Shown here piece after piece: positions 59,068 to 64,000 of a stretch of 64,000 nt of DNA. The translations under genes and the position numbers were made by a program. Source of the DNA: Pseudoxanthomonas sp. Root65 (GTDB lineage: Bacteria; Pseudomonadota; Gammaproteobacteria; Xanthomonadales; Xanthomonadaceae). Within the stretch, counting starts at the first letter, position 1, and every line of letters begins with the position of its first letter. The notes under the pieces were generated by a model. It searched no databases, had not been told where the DNA came from, and saw only the letters and a list, made by a program, of their open reading frames with translations. The stretch covers positions 186,001 through 250,000 of the forward strand of contig NZ_LMHA01000003.1 in NCBI RefSeq assembly GCF_001427635.1, in the 5' to 3' direction.

Positions 59068-61455
59068 GTGGGCCCGGTGCAGCAGAACGTACCGGCGCCA
59101 TTGGGGCTGGCGTGCGTGGCGGCCCTGCTGTTCGGCATGGTCGCCATGCTGTGGCAACCGGCGTTGCCGGCAGCGATCGTGCTGTGGCTGTTGTTGGTGG
59201 CCGGGATGGCGGGGTGGTGGGCCTCGTCCCGCTGGCGCTGGATGGGTGCGTTGCTCGCGGGGGCGGCATGGGCAGGACTGCATGCCAGCTGGAGCTTGGG
59301 CGCGCAGTTGCCGGTGCCGTGGGAAGGTCGCGAGGTCGTGGTCAGCGGGCAGGTGGTGGCCTTGCCGGAGCCGCAGGCGCGGCGGACGCGGTTCCTGTTC
59401 CGGGTCGATGATGCGGCGGAACAGCCGGCGCCCTTGCGGGGACGCTTGCTGCGGCTGGCGTGGTACGACGATTTCGGCGCCACCGAGCCCGGGCCGCGCG
59501 TGCAGGTGGGCGCGGGCGAACGCTGGCAGTTCCAGATCCGCGTGCGCGCGCCGCGTGGCCTGGCCAATCCCGGCGGCGTGCCCACCGAGCGCTACGCCGC
59601 GGCGCAGCGGATCAGTGCCACCGGCTATGTGCGTGAGGCGACGCGTGCGCGCCGGCTGTCGGCAGGGCAGGGCGTGGATGCGTGGCGCAGTCGCATGGCG
59701 GCGCGGATCGCGCAGGAGGTGCCGGATCGTCATGCGCGCTTCGTGCAGGCGCTGGCCCTGGGCGACACGCGCGGCCTCGACGACGTGGACTGGCAGGTGC
59801 TCCGGGCCACGGGACTCACGCACCTGATCGCGATTTCCGGGTTCCACGTCGGCATAGTGGCCGGCGCATGCGCGCTGCTGGCCGCCGCGTTGTGGTGGCT
59901 GTTCCCGGCGCTGGCGCGCCGCGTGCCGCGTCCGCAGGCGGCGGGCGCCGCGGCCTTGCTGGGCGCGGTGGCGTATGCGGCGGTGGCGGGATTCGCGCTG
60001 CCGACGGTGCGCACCGTGCTGATGATCGCGGTGGTGGTGGCGGCGCGCCTGTCGCGACGCCATGTCCGGGTCGTGGACACGCTGGCGCTGGCAATGCTGG
60101 CCGTGATGGTGTTCGATCCGCTGTCGCTGCTGGCCGCCGGCTTCTGGCTGAGCTTCGGCGGCGTGGCCTGGCTGGCCTGGTGCCTGCCGGCATCGCTGCA
60201 CTGGGCGAAGGCGTTCCTGCCGGCGCAGGCCGTCGCGACTATCGGGCTGCTGCCGTTCACCGCGGTGCTGTTCGGGCAGGCCTCGCTGGCCGGTCCGGTG
60301 GCGAACCTGCTCGCGATCCCGTGGTGGAGCCTGGTGATCGTGCCGCTGTCGCTGCTGGGTACCGGCATGGAAGCGGTCCATGCCGGCGCCGGTGCCTGGG
60401 CGTGGCGGGTGGCGTCGGCCTGCTTCGCGCCTAGCTGGCAGCTGTTCGAGCACGTCGCGGCGCACCCGTACGCGCTGTGGTGGCTGCCGGAGAGTCCGGC
60501 GTGGGCATTGTGGCTGGCGCTGGCCGGTGGCTTCTGGCTGCTGCTGCCGCGCGGCGTGCCCGGCAAGTCGCTGGCCTTGCTGCTGTGGTTGCCGCTGCTG
60601 TGGCCGGACCGAGAACGGCCCCGCGTCGGCGAAGTGGAGCTGGTGGTGATCGACGTGGGGCAGGGGCTGTCCGCGCTGGTGCGCACGGTGAACCACACCC
60701 TGCTGTTCGATGCAGGACCCGCCGTCGAAGAGGGATTCGATGCCGGCGAGCGTGCCGTGGTGCCGGCGCTGCGCGCGCTTGGCGTGCCCCGCCTCGACGC
60801 GCTGGTGGTCAGCCATGGCGACAACGACCACGTTGGTGGCGTCGATGCGGTGCGCGGCAGCCTGCCGGTGCGCACCGTACTGGCGCCGCCCGGCAGTCCG
60901 GTGGACGCGCACGCGGCCTGCCTCACCGGCGCCACCTGGACATGGGACGGCGTGCGTTTCCGTTTCCTGCATCCCGGCCTGTACTTCCCCTACCTGGGCA
61001 ACGAAGCCAGCTGCGTGTTGAAGGTGGAGACCGCCCACGGCGGCCTGATGCTGCCCGGGGACATCGGCGCCATCGTCGAGCGCGGGCTGGTCCATCGCGA
61101 TGCGGCGGCCCTGCGCGCCGACGTGGTCGTGCTGCCGCACCACGGCAGTGCCGGGTCTTCCGATCCTGCGTTCGTGGCCGCGACCTCGCCGCGGCTGGTG
61201 CTGAACGCCAGCGGCGCCGGCAACCGCTTCGGCCATCCGCGCGCCGAGGTGGTGGCGCGCTGGCGAAGGCAGGGTGCCGAGGTCCTGGACACCCAGTCCG
61301 GCGGCGCGCTGCGCGTGTGGCTGGGCGCCGAGGGCCTGCAGGTGCGTGAGCGGCGTCACGACCGGGCGCACTGGTGGGACGCCGTGCGGCGCCAGCGGGC
61401 CGGTGGGCTATCCTATCGGCTGGAAGACGAACGGCCCGATGCGCCGGAGGACTGA
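59068..61455 (+). CDS. comEC: ComEC/Rec2 DNA uptake channel
   Basis: 795 residues from GTG 59068, one base after the intI stop. There is an N-terminal DUF4131-type segment, a Competence membrane domain with LTHLIAISGFHVGIVAG, and a C-terminal metallo-beta-lactamase-like domain with SHGDNDHVGG and LPHHGSAGSSD. It transports single-stranded DNA across the inner membrane in natural transformation. Being next to an integron, it could supply DNA substrate for IntI (inference). Confidence 0.94.
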   Translation: MGPVQQNVPAPLGLACVAALLFGMVAMLWQPALPAAIVLWLLLVAGMAGWWASSRWRWMGALLAGAAWAGLHASWSLGAQLPVPWEGREVVVSGQVVALPEPQARRTRFLFRVDDAAEQPAPLRGRLLRLAWYDDFGATEPGPRVQVGAGERWQFQIRVRAPRGLANPGGVPTERYAAAQRISATGYVREATRARRLSAGQGVDAWRSRMAARIAQEVPDRHARFVQALALGDTRGLDDVDWQVLRATGLTHLIAISGFHVGIVAGACALLAAALWWLFPALARRVPRPQAAGAAALLGAVAYAAVAGFALPTVRTVLMIAVVVAARLSRRHVRVVDTLALAMLAVMVFDPLSLLAAGFWLSFGGVAWLAWCLPASLHWAKAFLPAQAVATIGLLPFTAVLFGQASLAGPVANLLAIPWWSLVIVPLSLLGTGMEAVHAGAGAWAWRVASACFAPSWQLFEHVAAHPYALWWLPESPAWALWLALAGGFWLLLPRGVPGKSLALLLWLPLLWPDRERPRVGEVELVVIDVGQGLSALVRTVNHTLLFDAGPAVEEGFDAGERAVVPALRALGVPRLDALVVSHGDNDHVGGVDAVRGSLPVRTVLAPPGSPVDAHAACLTGATWTWDGVRFRFLHPGLYFPYLGNEASCVLKVETAHGGLMLPGDIGAIVERGLVHRDAAALRADVVVLPHHGSAGSSDPAFVAATSPRLVLNASGAGNRFGHPRAEVVARWRRQGAEVLDTQSGGALRVWLGAEGLQVRERRHDRAHWWDAVRRQRAGGLSYRLEDERPDAPED

Positions 61456-61457
61456 AC

Positions 61458-62123
61458 GTGCTGGAACTGGTGAAGGCCGGCGGTTGGCCGATGATCCCGC
61501 TGCTGCTGCTCGGCGTGCTGGCCCTGGCCCTCGTGGTGGAACGGTTCTGGTCGTTGCGGCGCAAGGAGATCCTGCCGCCCGGACTGGGCGAGGAAGTCCG
61601 TGCCTGGGCCGGCCGCGGCCAGCTGGAGCCGGCCCACATCGAGTCCCTGCGCCGCAATTCGCCCTTGGGTGAAGTCCTGGCGGCGGCGCTGGACGTGCGC
61701 AACAAGCCGCGCGACCAGATCCGCGAGCGCATCGAGGACACCGGGCGCCACGTGGTGCACCGCATGGAGAAGTTCCTCAATGCGCTGGGCAGCATCGCCT
61801 CGGCCGGTCCGCTGCTGGGCCTACTGGGCACCGTGGTCGGCATGATCCAGATGTTCCTGGGCATCCAGGACAGCGGCCTCGGCGACGTCAATGCGCTGGC
61901 CGGCGGCATCGGCAAGGCGCTCGTGTGCGCGGCGGCCGGCATGATCGTGGCGATCCCGGCGCTGCTGTTCCACCGCTATTTCCGCGGCCGGGTCACCGGC
62001 TACGTGATGGAGATGGAGAAGGAAGCCACGGCGCTGGTCGACGCGCTGGAAGCCCGCCATCCGCGTCCTGCCGCACGCCCTGCCGGCACGGTCGCGCCGG
62101 TCGCGGCGCCGACCAGCGCCTGA
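61458..62123 (+). CDS. exbB: ExbB/TolQ-family proton channel protein
   Basis: 221 residues from GTG 61458, supported by GGAGG seven bases upstream. There are three membrane helices; GSIASAGPLLGLLGTVVGMIQMF and GIGKALVCAAAGMIVAIPALL are the family's conserved pore helices. With ExbD it uses the proton gradient to energise an outer-membrane or periplasmic process. In Xanthomonads this pair lies with msbA, away from tonB. Confidence 0.92.
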   Translation: MLELVKAGGWPMIPLLLLGVLALALVVERFWSLRRKEILPPGLGEEVRAWAGRGQLEPAHIESLRRNSPLGEVLAAALDVRNKPRDQIRERIEDTGRHVVHRMEKFLNALGSIASAGPLLGLLGTVVGMIQMFLGIQDSGLGDVNALAGGIGKALVCAAAGMIVAIPALLFHRYFRGRVTGYVMEMEKEATALVDALEARHPRPAARPAGTVAPVAAPTSA

Positions 62124-62132
62124 GGCCGGCGC

Positions 62133-62555
62133 ATGCGCATCCGCGACGACCGTTCGCAGGAAGAACCCGAGATCAACCTGGTGCCGTTGATCGACGTGAT
62201 CCTGGTGCTGATCATCTTCTTCGTCATCACCACCACCTTCGACACCCGTTCGATGCTGCAGCTGCAGCTGCCCAGCGCGACCGGCGAACCGGTCGCCGCG
62301 CAGGTCAAGGCGCTCAGCGTGCTGGTCAATGCCGACGGGCGCTACTTCGTCGACGAACAGGAAGTGCTGCGCCCGGACATCGACGCCCTGAAGCAGACCC
62401 TGCAGCAGGTCGCCGGCAGCGACCGCAGCCGGCCAGTGCTGCTGCGCGCCGACGCCCGCACGCCGCACCAGGCGGTGGTGACCGCGCTGGATGCGCTGGG
62501 CCAGCTGGGCTTCCGCAAGATCAACATCGCCACCGCGCCGGAGGCGCAGAAGTGA
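62133..62555 (+). CDS. exbD: ExbD/TolR-family protein
   Basis: 140 residues. EINLVPLIDVILVLIIFFVI gives the single helix with the essential Asp, followed by a periplasmic domain ending LGFRKINIAT. It partners ExbB. Its stop overlaps the msbA GTG start (GTGA), so exbB-exbD-msbA form one unit. Confidence 0.94.
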   Translation: MRIRDDRSQEEPEINLVPLIDVILVLIIFFVITTTFDTRSMLQLQLPSATGEPVAAQVKALSVLVNADGRYFVDEQEVLRPDIDALKQTLQQVAGSDRSRPVLLRADARTPHQAVVTALDALGQLGFRKINIATAPEAQK

Positions 62556-64000
62556 GCGGAATGGAATCGCCGTGGCAGGTCTACAAGCGGCTGATGGGTT
62601 TCGCGCGTCCTTACCGTGGCCTGCTGGTGCTGGCCGCCCTGGGCATGCTGATCGAAGCGGCGGCAGGCGGCGCCTTCAGCAAGCTGATGGAGCCGGTGGT
62701 CAACGAGACCTTCATCGACCGCGACAAGTCCAAGAGCCTGCTGCTGCCGCTGGCGATCGTCGGCCTGTTCGTGATCCGCGGCATTGCCGGCTACGTCACC
62801 GACATGGGCATGGGCAAGGCGGCGCGCAGCATCGCCCGCGACGTCCGGGTCAACGTGCTGGGCAAGTACCTGCGCCTGCCGGGTCTGCGCTTCGACACCG
62901 AGCCGGTGCCGGCGATGCTGGTGCGGCTGGGGTCCGATGCCGACCAGATGGCGCAGGCCGCCGTCGATGCGATGAAGGTGATGCTGCAGCAGGTGCTGCA
63001 GATCATCGCCGCGCTGGTGGTGATGTTCTGGACCAGCTGGCAGGTCACGCTGGCGATCCTGATCATGGCACCGCCGCTGGCATGGATCATGGACAAGGTG
63101 GCCAAGCGCTACCGGCGCATCAGCCATCGCATCCAGGAGAGCGGCGCCGAGATGATGCAGGCCGCCGACCAGACGCTGTCCAACCAGCAGGAAGTAAAGG
63201 TCTACGGCGCGCAGGGCAGCGAACTGGCGCGCTACGAAAGCCTGGCGAACGCCAACCTGAGGCTGGCGATGAAGGTCGAAGCCACGCGCAGCGTGTCCTC
63301 GGCGATGGTGCAGCTGATGGGCGCCATCGGCCTGGCGCTGCTGCTGTTCTTCGCCGGCCGCGAGGCGATAGCGGGCCGGCTGACGGCGGGCGGTTTCGTC
63401 ACGCTGATGATATCGATGATGGCGATCATCCCGGCGCTCAAGCAGCTGACCAACGTGCAGAACATGCTGCAGCGGGGCGTCGCCTCGGCGCAGCGCCTGT
63501 TCTCGGTGCTGGATGCCGACGACGAGAAGGACACCGGCACGCGTCCGCTCGACCGCGCGCGGGGCCTGCTGGAGTTCCGCGACATCACCACCCGCTATCC
63601 CGGCCAGAGCCGGCCCGCGCTGGAAGGCATCAGCTTCACCGCGCGCCCGGGGACCGTCACCGCGATCGTCGGCCGCTCCGGCAGCGGCAAGTCGACGCTG
63701 ATCAAGCTGATACCCCGGTTCTACGAATACGAATCCGGCCAGATCCTGCTCGACGGCCATCCGCTGCAGGACTACCGCCTGGCCGACCTGCGCCGGCAGG
63801 TCGCGCTGGTGGGCCAGCAGGTGATGCTGTTCGACGGCACCGTTGCGGCCAACGTGGCCTACGGTGAACTGCAGGGCGCCGAAGCGGTGGCGATGGAAGA
63901 GGCCGTGCGCGGGGCCAACGCCATGGAATTCGTGAACGAGATGCCGGACGGCCTGCAGGCGCCGATCGGCAACAAGGGCGGTCGCCTGTCCGGTGGCCAG
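62552..64000 (+). CDS. msbA: MsbA, lipid A flippase ABC exporter (partial)
   Basis: 483 residues from GTG 62552, cut by the right edge. GTG is preferred over ATG 62561 because GGAGG is about eight bases before it. The six-helix domain is followed by an ATPase with Walker A GRSGSGKSTL and the start of the signature LSGGQ at the last bases. TLSNQQEVKVYGAQ and the VASAQRLFSVLD segment fit MsbA. It flips lipid A-core across the inner membrane. Confidence 0.93.
   Translation, partial: MSGMESPWQVYKRLMGFARPYRGLLVLAALGMLIEAAAGGAFSKLMEPVVNETFIDRDKSKSLLLPLAIVGLFVIRGIAGYVTDMGMGKAARSIARDVRVNVLGKYLRLPGLRFDTEPVPAMLVRLGSDADQMAQAAVDAMKVMLQQVLQIIAALVVMFWTSWQVTLAILIMAPPLAWIMDKVAKRYRRISHRIQESGAEMMQAADQTLSNQQEVKVYGAQGSELARYESLANANLRLAMKVEATRSVSSAMVQLMGAIGLALLLFFAGREAIAGRLTAGGFVTLMISMMAIIPALKQLTNVQNMLQRGVASAQRLFSVLDADDEKDTGTRPLDRARGLLEFRDITTRYPGQSRPALEGISFTARPGTVTAIVGRSGSGKSTLIKLIPRFYEYESGQILLDGHPLQDYRLADLRRQVALVGQQVMLFDGTVAANVAYGELQGAEAVAMEEAVRGANAMEFVNEMPDGLQAPIGNKGGRLSGGQ

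Noticed and set aside
59047..61371. 774-residue open frame on the minus strand
   Set aside because: Antisense to comEC with low-complexity Arg/His/Gln composition and no motif; the plus-strand comEC motifs are clear.
1..64000. tRNA, rRNA or transposase genes
   Set aside because: I saw no tRNA cloverleaf, rRNA segment or transposase ORF; a tRNAscan/ISfinder run would settle this.

Overview
The window is a high-GC chromosomal segment of a gammaproteobacterium, most likely of the family Xanthomonadaceae (Pseudoxanthomonas, Stenotrophomonas, Lysobacter or Xanthomonas group). This rests on gene content and order (ccmABCDEF; sdhCDAB with sdhE next to lolCD; comEC-exbB-exbD-msbA), on DUF6116- and DUF3293-type small proteins, on intergenic repeats of the kinds seen in this family, and on integron attC sites that resemble Xanthomonas repeats. 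The genus cannot be fixed from the sequence alone.

Layout. 1-4107 (minus): cytochrome c maturation genes ccmA-B-C-D-E-F, with ccmF cut by the window edge and repeat-rich gaps inside the cluster. 4.2-8.8 kb: a DUF3293 protein, a glutamine/methionine aminotransferase paired with an omega-amidase, a 1.1 kb non-coding mosaic of repeats, and a hotdog thioesterase. 8.8-18.4 kb (minus): a PQQ-type sugar dehydrogenase lipoprotein, an ABC exporter, and a LytS/LytR-type two-component system followed by an RND pump whose pump gene precedes its adaptor gene. 18.5-27 kb: a UPF0126 membrane protein, an ECF41-type sigma factor with its usual carboxymuconolactone decarboxylase partner and a matching promoter, class I fumarase, a GST, a fatty-acid/sterol hydroxylase, ArsC, phospholipase PldA and a cold-shock protein. 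27-40.6 kb: lipoproteins, a c-type cytochrome, TcdA, an exported dehydrogenase/lumazine-binding fusion, a TatD nuclease, glutaryl-CoA dehydrogenase, a fused E1 alpha-beta ketoacid dehydrogenase, an FMN reductase, a UbiH-type hydroxylase and YgfZ. 40.7-45.5 kb: succinate dehydrogenase with two assembly-factor genes (SDHAF4/DUF1674-like and SdhE) and a YgfX-like gene. 45.5-47.4 kb: a LolC/E-type permease and LolD.

48.0-59.07 kb is a sedentary chromosomal integron. The integrase gene intI (plus strand) diverges from an array of about 22 gene cassettes (minus strand) separated by 21 nearly identical 60-bp attC sites. An attI junction and a good candidate cassette promoter lie between intI and the first cassette. 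Cassette genes have lower GC than the chromosome and are almost all of unknown function: small membrane proteins, lipoproteins, zinc-ribbon proteins and one ankyrin protein. In five cassettes the coding frame runs into the attC, which adds a shared C-terminal tail. The array ends in a cassette without attC, followed by an apparently 5'-truncated DUF6058-like gene. The chromosome then continues with comEC, exbB, exbD and msbA (cut by the right edge), so the integron sits between the lolCD cluster and the comEC-msbA cluster.

The integron is the main unusual system. The next most interesting points are the covarying attC stems, the ECF41 promoter, and the exported MDR/lumazine-binding fusion. 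Family names come from recognised motifs and recalled family knowledge. No database search was run.
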